DNA of 64,000 bases from Melampsora larici-populina 98AG31 (taxonomy: Eukaryota; Basidiomycota; Pucciniomycetes; Pucciniales; Melampsoraceae), in NCBI RefSeq assembly GCF_000204055.1, contig NW_006768781.1, positions 1,070,612 to 1,134,611 on the forward strand. The letters run 5' to 3'. This document shows positions 24,356 through 36,300 of the stretch, piece by piece; the first letter of the stretch is position 1, and each line of letters starts with the position of its first letter. The notes below the pieces were generated by a model. That model worked only from the letters and a program-made list of their open reading frames with translations, was not told the origin of the DNA and did not search any database. Position numbers and translations under genes: made by a program.

Positions 24356-27300
24356 ATGTCACCAACATCACCCAATCATATTATCAAAAGAGCTAAAACA
24401 GTTTATGGAATACCTCGTGAACCACCGATTCAAATCATCAATCAAAATCAATCAGAACAATCAGAAGAATCAAATCCGACTTCTCCTTTACCTTTCCTCA
24501 ATCGTAAAAGTCTTCAAGATCAATTAGCAGAAATAGATAATTTAGATGATGATCAATTACCACCCATACCATCATCACAAGGAGAAGTTCAACTTTCTCC
24601 TACTGTTTCTACAACTCATGATCAAACTGGATCCACAATGAATCGATTATGTTCATCACAAAGTAATTTTACTACTCAACCACCTACTTCAATTTCAAAA
24701 TCAATTGCTGCCCTTACTGGTTCTCCTTCTAGTCATGGTCCTTTTACTCCGCCTGATTTGTCTCCATCATTACTTAGACCTCCCGTCGAAAAAGAACAAA
24801 ATCATACGCGAAATAGAATCCGAATTAGTAACTCAGATGATGAAGATGAAGAAGATCAATTACTGCCTAAACCTAATACCAAAGCTATTAGTCCCCCTCC
24901 CCAACACTGGATCCTCAGCGTCAAGATGACGATGACTTTTTACCTGAATTTTGATCCTACTTATATTGATGAAGAGGGGGGGGGGACGCGCAATCGCTGA
25001 AGCTGAGGCTTCTCTTCAAGCCGATTGTGATACACCGGGAGAAGAAGAAAGTACAGAAAATCAGTCTGGTAAGAGGAGGTTGGTCAGTGGGAGTGAATCA
25101 GAAGCTGAAACGCCTAAAAATAAGAAACTCAAGACTAAGAAAGCCAAGGTATGACTTTCTTTTGAATCGATACACGAAAAAGGTTATTGATGGACCCTTT
25201 TTCGATTTTTCGGTTAGGGTCTTAACAAACGAGCAAAGGAAGAGATGGATCGACATCTGGCCGCTTTGACACGTAGTAAGTTTCAAAATCATCAGTCATT
25301 CGAGTCGAACAAGATACAAAATTTTTACAATTTTGCATTGAATTGCTAATCTTTTTCTCTCTTGTTTTACAGAGAAAGACGTCAAACTTGTTGGCGCTTG
25401 TAAACAGCCTAGTACCTCACTAGATGCCATCTTTTCGAAACTCGCCCAACCTAAGAAGTCAGTATAGTCTTGTTTTTCCGTTTCCATTCATTTTGCTTAT
25501 ACTAGCGATACTCTATTTCATAGGACATCGAACAACCACCAATCTCTTCCTACAGAGCCAATCCAAGAGTCATCTAAGAAAGCATCCACTTCAAGTCTAG
25601 AAACCATTGAAAAGACTGATGGTCCAGTCCCAGACGACGATGAAGACGACTTACCAGATCTCGATCAAGTTTTTGCAGAACCACTCAAACTTCCTTCCCG
25701 GACTTCGAACAAGCTTAAACTTTTAGAAACTCGAAAAAAAGAACTCTTAGCGAAACAAACTGAACCAATAGAAGAACAACCGAAAAAGAATGATAAGAAA
25801 GGCAAAGGAAAAGAACAGGAAGTTGAAGATAATAACTCAGATTCAGATTTAGAAGTGGTAGATTTCCCATCCAAAAGCACTATGACCTCTCGTGCTCCAA
25901 CAGCCTTGAAGCGAGTTAGATCAGCTATCAAACCTGTTGTTTCACGCTCCTCGCTTAGACTTTCAACACATCAAGCAGGACCCGAAAGAAGTGTTTCAGC
26001 TAAGACTTCAGATCGTAGGACGGATCATAATCTTACATTTATGGAAGATTTGAAAACTCGATCTGCTTTAGACAGTGCTAGGGAACGTAAACGGAAAGAG
26101 CAAGAATTCATTGACCACACTGGTCTTAAATCGGCTAGTGTCTCGAAGAAACCTGTGGCTGCTGTGGAATTGAATATCAAGGATATCTTGAAGAAGAAGG
26201 ATGATGATGATGTTGAGATGAACGAGAAGGATGATGAGGAAGAGGACGATGAGGATTGGAATGGTGACCATGACGATGAAGAGGGTGATGAATTGGGAAG
26301 TGGTAGTGAGGTGGGTTCAGTGGAAGACGAAGCACAAGAAGAAGAAGAGGAGGAGGAGGATAAGATGGAAGAAGATATGCCCAGTGGTGGACAAGTTGTT
26401 CGTGATATGGACATTGATGATGAGCTTCCTGCCGAAGTTACCAAACGACGACAGCTACGGGTGATCGAATCTCCTGAACCAGAAGCAATGTCACTCAAAA
26501 GCGCTACCCCGATAGATTTGACAGGCTTTAGAGCAGTTTCCTCTTGTCCTCAAGAGCTCGTTACCAATACTCTTGATCTTGATGATAATCCATCACCTTT
26601 ACCTGGGTTTGAAGAGAATGAAGATTGTTTACCCGGCTTTGGTAGATCTACTACTACCACTAAGAAACTCAACCCGACAGCCGAACAATCTCAAACTAAT
26701 TTTACTCAACTATTCGAAGCTGAAGGTAGTATAAGTCAACCACCTATCGGCTTATTGAAACAGAATAAAGAGAATGGTATCAGTGAAGAAGATGAAGATG
26801 GATTTGCACCAACTTGTGTGTTACCTGAAGTGAATGTTTTACCTGAAGAAAGAGAAAGGGACATGATGATAATGATGTTAGGAGGACAAAAAGATGAAGC
26901 TGTAGGAGATTTAGAACCAGCTCAGTATATCAATGATCGAGGGTGAGTCATTTTTGATTAGTTCACGTCTTCTTGAAATTTTCAATGTTTTCTTAACGAT
27001 TCAATTTATTTCTTTTTAGACTATTGACACAGAATAAGCCATCACACGGTCAACTACCACCAGATTCGCCACTCTTTTCACAAGATTGTGTAGCTGCCAG
27101 AACTCCATTTGCTTTACGAAAAGAATTGGTGATTGAAGGTTCACCATCTTTACCAAGAGTTATTGAACGACATGGTGATGATCGAGAAGGTTCTCCTATT
27201 ACTACAAGTGGTGTTCAAAGGAAAGTAGGTAGGATCGTACTTGCAGATGACGATGATGACGAAGCAGAAGAACAGGAAGAACAGGAAGAGATAGGCAAAG

Positions 27301-28882
27301 GGAAAACAGTTGATGCATTTTCGGTGTTGATGAAGAAACATACTGTAGAGGCAGAAACGGTGGTACAAGAATCGACTAAAGTCAAGAAATCCAGGAAACT
27401 GAATCTCAAAAACTTCATGGCAGATCAAGCAGATGAATCAGACGAAGAAGGAGCTTTTGGAGGAGACACAGGAGGAGGATCCGATTCAGATTCAGATGGA
27501 GATTCAGAAGCGGCCAGATCGATTTATGAAGCATTAGTAGATGATAAAGAAGATGAAAGAGATGAAAATACCAAATTAGAAGGAGAAGAAGCCTTGGAAG
27601 AATTATTAAAATTACAACAAAAACAATTAGAAGAAAAACAACAACGAGATATCGAAAAGGTTATCGAAGGTAAGTTGAGGAAAAAACAGGCTGGAGTACA
27701 TGGGGGTGGGATTTCGGAATCTGAGTCTGAAGATGATGATGAGATTGAAAATGTCAAGGCTCAACAAAGGTTTCAGGAACAATTGAAAAAGAAAAAGAAA
27801 CGTGCGATTCATGAGTTAGGTAAGCTTGATGATCATCAATCGTTTTTGATTTGTGATTCAAAAGTGTATGAAGTAGGATACTGATTTGATTTTGGTTTGG
27901 TGGAAATCTTGATCAGGCAAAAAACATGAATCGTTTTATAAATCTTATGAAGAAACTACAATGGTAGAAGATGATGATGTCTCTTTTCTTCAAAACCAAG
28001 AAGCAGATGAACAAGGATCAGAAAATGAAGGTGAAGATGAGGAAGATGAGGAAATGAGAATTGAAAGAAAATCTGTGGTGATCAAATCTGAGATTCAGGG
28101 TCGAGATCCTGGGTTATCAGCTATTGAAAGATATAGAGTCAGTTTTTTTTCTTCAAGTTTTTTCAAAGAGTGGATCAGTCAATTTGGAGTTGTCTTGATA
28201 GTTCACTGTGGCTTGAGTTTTATGGGAAAGATGTGAATTCAATTTGATCTGACCAATGCTTTTAAATGATTTTTTTTATCTCTTTATTTCAAAAATGGTT
28301 CTTTCACAAACACAGAAACAGGAGGAAGAAGAAGAAGAAATTGAAGAAGAAGAGATAGAGATTAAAGAAGAATATAGATTTGAAAAAGATAGTAGTCCGA
28401 TTGAATTGATGAATATCAATATGAGAATCAACGATCCACTTTCAAAAACTCGAATGATAAATCCTTTAGAATTTAAACATTCGGATTTAGATGTAAGTTT
28501 TTTTTACCCTCATTACCTTTTTTTTGAATTGTTTACAGGAAAAAAAACTGATGAAACAAAATGATATGTTGTTTGAATCAAATAGGGATATTATAATACG
28601 AAACAGATTAATAAATTATCAGAAAGACAAATGGGATTAAAAGTTGATATGGGACGTGAAGATAGAAAAACGATTGGACCATCTAAATCTAGTTCGATTA
28701 CTTATCAACAACAAATTGGAAAGAAATTAAATAAACAAAAGACTATTGAAGAAAAAGAAAAAGAAAATCAAATGGAGAGTAATGAGAATGGTAAAAGTAA
28801 AAGTAAAGAAGAAAAAATCGGTGAAGCTGGAGCATTGGGTTTGGCTAAATTGAAAAATAAAAAAATCGTTGGAAAATCTTGA
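24356..28882 (+). CDS. MRC1: Mrc1/claspin-like replication checkpoint mediator (with poly-G frameshift)
   Basis: Eight exons: 24356-25148, 25218-25275, 25373-25457, 25524-26942, 27020-27819, 27917-28137, 28316-28492, 28586-28882. The product is a long, highly acidic, Ser-rich protein with many S/TQ and S/TP sites. The central exon 5 region resembles the MRC1-like domain (KLNLKNFMADQADESDEEGA, GGDTGGGSDSDSDGDS, coiled-coil ELLKLQQKQLEEKQQRD). A basic C-terminal region (EDRKTIGPSKSSS) follows. Mrc1/claspin rides with the replisome and passes ATR/Mec1 signals to the effector kinase. The early part has one obligatory frame change at a run of ten G (about 24975-24985), so the gene is either miscalled there or damaged. 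Codon use and intact downstream exons favour a sequence error. Confidence 0.8.
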
Positions 28883-28884
28883 TT

Positions 28885-30180
28885 TATATTAGGTTTCTTT
28901 TCTCTTTGGGAATATTTTATTCGGTTTTTTTGTTTTTGTTTTTGTTTATATAGGAAAAGCTTTTTTTTGATAATTTATAAGAATAAAATGTTGTGTGTGT
29001 GTATTACATTTTGTAATTGATTTTGAGGTTTACTTTGTCGTCTTTTGATTGGATTTATTTTGGATTTATTTTAGAAGTAGATAGTAAAGTGGATAAGTAA
29101 TATTGTTAAGTTGGTTGCTGTGCGTTCATTGTTCATATAAGATCCTCAAGCCCTAAAGCTGATCTGGATTCTGGGCAATTGAGAGAATTGAATATCTCTG
29201 AATTTGAGTTGGTACATCCTTTTGTTGATGATAGAGTAAGTTATCGAGAAAAGCTTTGTATGGCGATGGCATGTGTGCATCGCCATCTAGATTTTGACCT
29301 CGCAGGCCTTGGATGAATTCATGGGATATCCTAAATAGCTTTCATGTTTTGGTGAGGTTTGGTGGCTGTAACTGTGTACGTCGTGCACTGCCATGTTCCG
29401 ATTTACCGGGTGCAGTTTAAATCTATTTAAATCTCAACTTCGCATTAATGATCTCCTAGCTGAGCTCCTTCTCAATCGAGACCCGCGCGGAGCGAGAACT
29501 GGAGTTTCAATTTTTGCAGAATGTCGTCTGCAACAATTTGAGAACTAAGCGTCTTTATTGCAGCAACACGAACAACACAAGAACAGAACAACTAAACAAG
29601 AAGAATTAGTGCACAGAGAAATCGTAACATTTGGTTGGGCATGAGTAAACAAGGCCAACACAGGTTTGTATTCGGTGATTGCAGCACAACACAGGGCTGT
29701 AGGAGATTTATCAATAATTCGGAGTTTTAATGCTTCAAATATACAAATATCATACCTAGGTCACTGACTCCTCCTATGGGTGTTGTGGTGATCGGAAGGT
29801 TGTTAAGAGGTATAGAGTGAAATGATTGAAGGGTGTAAATGAAAAATAAAAGAACTCCATGATATAAGTGAAAAGCTTTGACAAAAGGAATTTAGAGACT
29901 CAAAAGAGAGAAAAAACAAAGCACAAAACAGAGCGCAACTTTAATAAACAAAAGTATTTGAATATGTAAAGATTTTCCATAACAAAATTCATCAATTTGG
30001 AAATGTTTACCTTCATTGGGAACGGTAAAGATATCAAATGCATATATTGGGAATGGGTATGATTTCAGATGCAACATTGTCTGCATCGCCTCTCACTTTG
30101 GATCGGATGTGCTCAGAGCAGATCATATGACGCGGGGGGATGAGATACTAAATTTTTGCTGAGGATTTCTACGACTTCAA
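28885..30180. other. No supported gene
   Basis: Intergenic, AT-rich after the MRC1 stop. A minus-strand open frame at 29892-30086 has no recognisable features. Confidence 0.5.
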
Positions 30181-30338
30181 AGCATTTCTTTAGCTATAAA
30201 GGTCGCTTCAAACGGCCCTCCTCATCATTCCAATCACCCCTCATCAGCAAACATATCATTCAATACTTACCAATTTATATAACCATCTGTTAAATTTTAA
30301 TTCTTCTGCTTCCAATTCTACGCATCCCATCTTCAATC
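30120..30338 (+). promoter_or_regulatory. Promoter of secreted paralog 1 (TATA box 30195-30200)
   Basis: A block containing GAGATACT…GCTGAGGATTTC…GCATTTCTTTAGCTATAAAG is strongly conserved upstream of paralog 2 (39100-39170) and partly upstream of paralog 3. The TATAAA is 144 bp before the start codon. Confidence 0.65.
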
Positions 30339-31108
30339 ATGCTTACTTCAATTAAAAGCTTAGTCTTATTTGTGATCATGACTTATTCCGTATCTGCAAT
30401 GACTGTGGCAGTTTCCAATTGTCGACAACCCGGCGCGGTGACCATTGAGGACTGTACCAAGTAATTTTCTGCAGCACTTAATTGTTTGATTTATCCTAGA
30501 TTCTCTTCTGATTCATAATTTTTTCTGCTTTCTGAATATGTAATCTTTCAAAATTCGATTTATAGTGCCTTGTCTACCTATCACACAGACCACCATGGCT
30601 TCGTCAGTCAAGACAAACCCGACAATCAAAAATCATGTGGTTCATGTCAGGTACAATCATCTGACAAAAATTCTGCGTTGTGAAATGATCCGAAAATTAA
30701 CCTGATGACTTTTTCATTTTTTCTTTTCTTCCTTTTCTAGATTCATGTTTACACCGGCAATGGTGAAAACCTCAAGTTGTGAGTCATCATATTACACTTT
30801 CCTCAATCAAGTAATTTGGTTTGCTGATATTATTGATTGATTGATTTCTATGATAGCTCGATGGAAGGCGCACAAGCAGCCTTAGATAGGGTGTTGAGGA
30901 CTTGTGGAAATGGGGTATGTTGTCATCAAACTCAATTTGTTCAACTACTCTCACAATACTAATATTGATTTTCTATCTCTTGTTTTTCTTTCTTCAGTAT
31001 GGAGCAATGGCTATCCCTGAGACGAGTTATGATCACCATTTAGTTCCTACAGTTCTTTCAGTTGAAAAGGGATCTGGTAGACATTGTGATACTCACGGAG
31101 ATTTCTAG
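30339..31108 (+). CDS. Small six-cysteine secreted protein, paralog 1
   Basis: Five exons (30339-30460, 30566-30650, 30741-30778, 30857-30914, 30998-31108) join in frame to 137 residues. Signal peptide MLTSIKSLVLFVIMTYSVSA is followed by a mature domain with six cysteines in the order NC, DC, KSCGSC, RTC and a final RHC after VEKGSG. Between them lie ALSTY and a GAQAALDRVL helix followed by GYGAMAIPE. I do not recognise a named domain. Size, secretion signal and even cysteine number fit a rust effector candidate. It shares exon positions and phases with the genes at 39320 and 41078, so the three arose by tandem duplication. Confidence 0.8.
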
Positions 31109-32441
31109 AGAACTCGGAATATATACTACTTAGTTACCTTGTCATGTCTTTCATTGTTTTTGGACAATTTTTCTTTTTACATACGTGAATTTTCACATTT
31201 CTGTTCTTGTAGCAAACTCCATATTCATGAAATTCTCTGTTTCCTGTTCTTTGATATAGTGTATAGAAAGAATCAAGTTTGTCAATTGTTGAACTGACAC
31301 CGGAGCATCCAGTAGTCATAACTTCCATGCTGATAGACTCCCCACACCTTGTGATTTGCTCACTCAATCTCACAGGCAAAGGGATTTGACCCAAAGCCAC
31401 TGCAAAGTTCAAACACGCAGGAAACATTAACTAGTTGTGAACTAAAAGTCATGACCACACGCTTGAAGCATAGAAACCTGCGGTACCATAGACATAAAGA
31501 CTCTGTTGTTTCCTGGTACTTCTGTTTTAAACTTTTGATCTCGTCATCAGTTCACCATCTCTTCAATACTTGCATNNNNNNNNNNNNNNNNNNNNNNNNN
31601 NNNNNNNNNNNNNNNNNNNNNNNNNNNNNNNNNNNNNNNNNNNNNNNNNNNNNNNNNNNNNNNNNNNNNNNNNNNGTGGACCCGTACAGTTGACTCCCGG
31701 GCATGTGAACTATACATTAAGGCACATTCTATGATTGGATTTCTAATGATGGCTTGCCCAATATAATTGTTCTGATGCCCAACTAAAATCCCTTTTCATT
31801 TCTACTCATACTTCAACCCCAAAATGTTGATTCCAAAATGGCTCACTTTTTCCACAACTTTATCATCTCACTTGAAAACGATATCCATTGTAAGTCCGAC
31901 TGAAAACCAGTCAAGCTTATGTGTGGGGTTGCAAGCACACTATCACATTGATCAATACAACTTTGACAAAGTTGAAAATAGAACTCGCCCAGAACCGGAT
32001 ATTTTTGGGGGGTTTATGAGGGTCCGGCTCCCTCGGTGTGGTTAGCTTGAGGGTGGTGGTCAGATCATATGAGGCTGTGTGTGTCTAGACATGAAGCGCA
32101 TCTGATCAACTGAGACTGATTACACACCAAACAAAACACTCATATCCCTTTCTTGAGCACATGGTCAGTAAATTGGATAAGTGAATCATCTGGATGTTGA
32201 TGATGCCAACTTTAGAATCATGGTCGGAGATTCATCTTTACATCGCCATCCGAATCTTGAGCTTGCACCGCCAGAATGCAGTTGATGGAACGCTTTCTTG
32301 CATAACAAATTTGATCGATGAATCGATGTGTCTACTATCATCAGTCATATTAAATCCGCTCTCACGCACTGCCGTGTTTTGTTTTTTTTTCCGGCTGAGC
32401 TTCCTGAGTCCTCCTCCACATGAAAGCTCAGTCAACACCGA
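31109..32441. other. Intergenic with scaffold gap
   Basis: No gene supported. It contains a 100-base N run at 31576-31675. Sequence on the two sides of the gap cannot be assumed contiguous at true distance. Confidence 0.6.
31576..31675. other. Assembly gap (100 N)
   Basis: An exact run of 100 undetermined bases, the usual placeholder for a gap of unknown size. Confidence 0.99.
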
Positions 32442-33333
32442 TGTGTTACGATATTATCTGGTTAGTGTTACGATATTATCTGGTTAGCTGGTCAAAGATC
32501 ACAATCCCTTAAAAGGAAAGTGAAAGGTGTTGGATTTAGAAGGGTGTATGTGGTGAAAGTAGACTAATGCGCTGTGGGTAAACTAGGAAGTTGGACAAAG
32601 GGATAAGCGATGTGGAAAATGTAGACAGGGGTGTTGGGAAAATCGTTTGGGAGTTTTCTAATATCTTTTGTGTTTCTCTTTCCCTCTTTTCTGACTCTTT
32701 TCTTATCGAAAAGAATCAGTAAGTTATTTTACTTTTACATCATCATAGTTACTTCTCGATTGTGCACTACTAACTTTACTCAAATACTTAGATTTTTATT
32801 TCAACTCTTTTGTTGTCTGTTTAAGACCTTTCCCTTACGCGCGATCTCAATTCATTTCGAGCTCGCAGGTAGACTCTCTTCTTTCCTTTACTTTTCTAAA
32901 CTTGTTCATTGTTTTGATAGTTCTCTTGTGTTGTTGATGTTGGTAGGTCAGTTATTATTGTTCTCGACGTGACTAGCGGATAGCTGTAGTCTTACGCCGG
33001 AACCTGTGCCCTCAGGTTAGTTAATCGAAAAGAATCAATTTTTATTTCAACTCTTTTGTTGTCTGTTTAAGACCTTTCCCTTACGCGCGATCTCAATTCA
33101 TTTCGAGCTCGCAGTTATTATTGTTCTCGACGTGACTAGCGGATAGCTGTAGTCTTACACCGGAACCTGTGCCCTCAGGTCAGTTATTATTGTTCTCGAC
33201 GTGACTAGCGGATAGCTGTAGTCTTACGCCGGAACCTGTGCCCTCAGTGTTCATTGACTGCTACAGATTATCCTGCGACGACGTCCCACCTAGATACCCT
33301 TGTGGTTCTAGAGTTTCCTTTCGTCGAGAACTC
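32442..33333 (+). repeat. 5' LTR
   Basis: An 892-bp LTR with internal duplications. The block TTATTATTGTTCTCGACGTG plus about 50 bp downstream occurs three times (near 32952, 33116 and 33184). The block starting ATTTTTATTTCAACTC occurs twice. The first 17 bases are also doubled (GTTACGATATTATCTGG twice). Confidence 0.9.
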
Positions 33334-33380
33334 ATTATGGTAGCGAGAGTAACCGATCTTTTCAACCAGTTTTTGCTTGT

Positions 33381-36300
33381 ATGAGTTCCGAAGACGCCGA
33401 CATTATCTCTGCCGACGATTCTCAGGACAACTCAACCGTTACCGGTGGTTCAAGCACCTCAAGTTCAGCCAATACCTTTGGTACGGTCAAACAATCTCTT
33501 ACCGAGTCCGTGTCTGCCGACAATCCTCCTGGTCAATCTCGTACTCTGGAACCTTCTTCATCCGTCATGGCTGAAAGTAGTGATTCAAGAGTATTTGGAG
33601 ATGCTATTCAAAAGTATTCCCAAATCATGACCAACGCTTTAAGCAAATACAAAGTGTCTGATGATTTAACAGACGAAAACTATACCGAGTGGAGTCAATC
33701 CCTCATGGAGGTATTTCGATCGCTAGAATTCCATCACTATGTGAAAGTGAAAAATTATCGCAACCAATCTCTTTCGGCTGAAGAACATGAAAAGACACGC
33801 TTCAATCTGACTACATACATCTTAAACCGATTAGATTTGATCAACAAAGTCAGAACCAGAAATCGACTCACTGATCCAGAAGATCCCTCCGAGATCCTGT
33901 ATGATCCATTTCTTTGCTGGTCTTTTCTAAAAGAATACCATAATCGCGTTTCCGAAGATAAGCTAGAAGCAGTCACCAAAGCACTCTATGCTTGTCAAAT
34001 AGTCAAATCGGACACTCTTTCTTCCTTCATCGACAAATTCGAAAACCTGATTAGGGAGTTCTACCGCCTGAAGGGCGAACTTTCGGATGTTCAATCTGCA
34101 AGGATGTTACTCAGTGCAATTCCTTCGCTATCTATCAAAATGAAGGAATACATACACAACACTGTAGTACCCTTAACTCGTGAAGGTGTCGCCACTTATC
34201 TTCGCAAGTACGAAGAGCGACATGGTTGGACTTGTTCAGCAATCCAAGAAGCTAACGCCGTTTCGATTCGACCAAACAAGAAGGTTTCGGGTGAATGTAC
34301 CCCTGATGAATGCGTCGGTCCACATCTTTCAAAGAACTGCTGGTCCAAACCCGAAAACGCAGACAAGCGTCTAGCGTTTCTGACGAAGATTCGTGGGAAA
34401 TCCGGGGGTGGAAACCTAAACTCGTCTACTCCAATCACTCAAGAATCTTCTGTAAGGGGAGCGAAGAAAGTATTTGATTCGAGTGTCAATAATGCGTCGG
34501 CCAGCATGGCGTTTCTTTCACTCAATGTCGAGTTCACTGAAGATGTTAAGGATAACAGCTCAATTACCTCTGTCTCGGCTTCACCATCTGAATTCAATGA
34601 AGACCCAGACATTGATGCCTCTGTTTCGGCTGCTCTTTCTTCGTCTCGAGATTGGGCTCTTCACGACACGGGTGCAACTCACCACATGTTCAAGGATGTT
34701 AAATTTTTTGATCAAACTACACTTGTGAAGATTGAAGACACCAGTAAACGACTCAAGTTAGCTGGTGGTGATGTATCATTGGCTGTTCATAGTCGTGGAG
34801 TTACTAAATTATTAGCTGGTGATGATTCAGTGTTCGAACTCAAGAACTGTCTTTATGTTCCGGAACTTACTCGAAATCTGGTTGCCGGTGGCTTATTGAA
34901 GAAATTAGGTGTTCGAGAATTATTCCACGATTCCAAGAATTTTTCTCTGGTTCTCAACGGACTTGCAATCTTCAACGGTTTCATTTCGGACAATAATCTT
35001 ATGTTCATACTGCTCGAACCCGTGAGTGGCTCTCACTTATCCTCCATCGGCGCTTCAATAACTGAAGTCTCCTTGTCTCTTCAACACCGTCGATTAGGCC
35101 ATGTTAGCAACAAATATCTCAAGTTGATGGCTAAACATGAAAGTGTGGAGGAATTTAATTATTCAGAAGAAAATCTCAATTGTGACATTTGCTCGTTGTC
35201 TAAAAATACTAAAATTCCTCATAATAAAACCCGGCCTCGAGCTCGTACTTTTTTAGAAAATGTTCATGTGGATTTGAGTGGAATAATTAGAACAACTGGA
35301 ATTAATAACGAAAACTACTTTATTTTATTCTGTGATGACTACTCTGCCTTTCGCCACATTTTTCCTCTGCAAGACAAAACCAAGGAGGAAGTGTACGATG
35401 TTTTTATGTTTTATATTGCCGTTGCTGAAAGGCAAACTGGGTGTCCTCTCAAGCAATTCACTCTTGATCGAGGTAGTGAGTTTCTTAACAACTTACTTGG
35501 TCCCAAGCTCAAAGAGCTTGGAATTACTCTTCACCTGACCTCAGGATACGCTCCTGAAGAAAACGGTGTCTCCGAACGTGGTATGCGAATAGTCAATACC
35601 AGGGCCCGTTCGATGATGCTCGAATCCTCTTTGCCAATTCGTTTTTGGTACTACGCCTGTAGTACGGCTGTTTTTCTCACCAATCGTTGTGTCACAGCTA
35701 CTCTTGAAGGAGGCAAAACTCCATTCGAAGTGTGGTATTTTAGGAAACCTTCCATCCATCACTTACGAGTTTTTGGCTGCCAAGCTTATGGACTGATCAG
35801 GAAAGAACTACGACCTTCCAAGTTTTCGCCTGTTAGTTCAGAAGGTGTTTTACTGGGATTCGAAAATGATAACTTCAACTATAAGTTATTCGATCTAGCG
35901 TCAAAGAAAGTTTATATTACACATCATGCGACTTTCAATGAGGAGCACTTTCCCTTCAAAACTCTTCCTTCAGTACCTTCTGCCGTAGACAACACTCCTG
36001 AAAGACATCCAGTTCAAGTCCGCTTCTTTGATGACGACGACGATCTGCTGGATGATCAACCAGTTCCTGCCTCAACCTTGATCAACAACTCACATCAATC
36101 AAGTGAACCTAACGTTGTTCCAACTGTTCAACCTGTCACAAAGCCAGTTGAAGCTCCAAGACGTTCTAATCGCGCTTCAAAGAAAGTTCATGATACTCTC
36201 AGGGGCATGTGTTCCGGTGCTGAATTTGACGATGATTTCATTACTGAATCATTCTTTGCTTGCTTACCGCCTGAATGCAACTTAGCGGGTGTTCTTTCAT

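Noticed and set aside
26025..26498. Ser-rich minus-strand open frame
   Set aside because: Antisense shadow of the acidic repeats of MRC1.
32631..32972. Open frame of 113 residues present twice (also 38085-38426)
   Set aside because: It is LTR sequence and therefore duplicated with the LTR; no evidence for translation.
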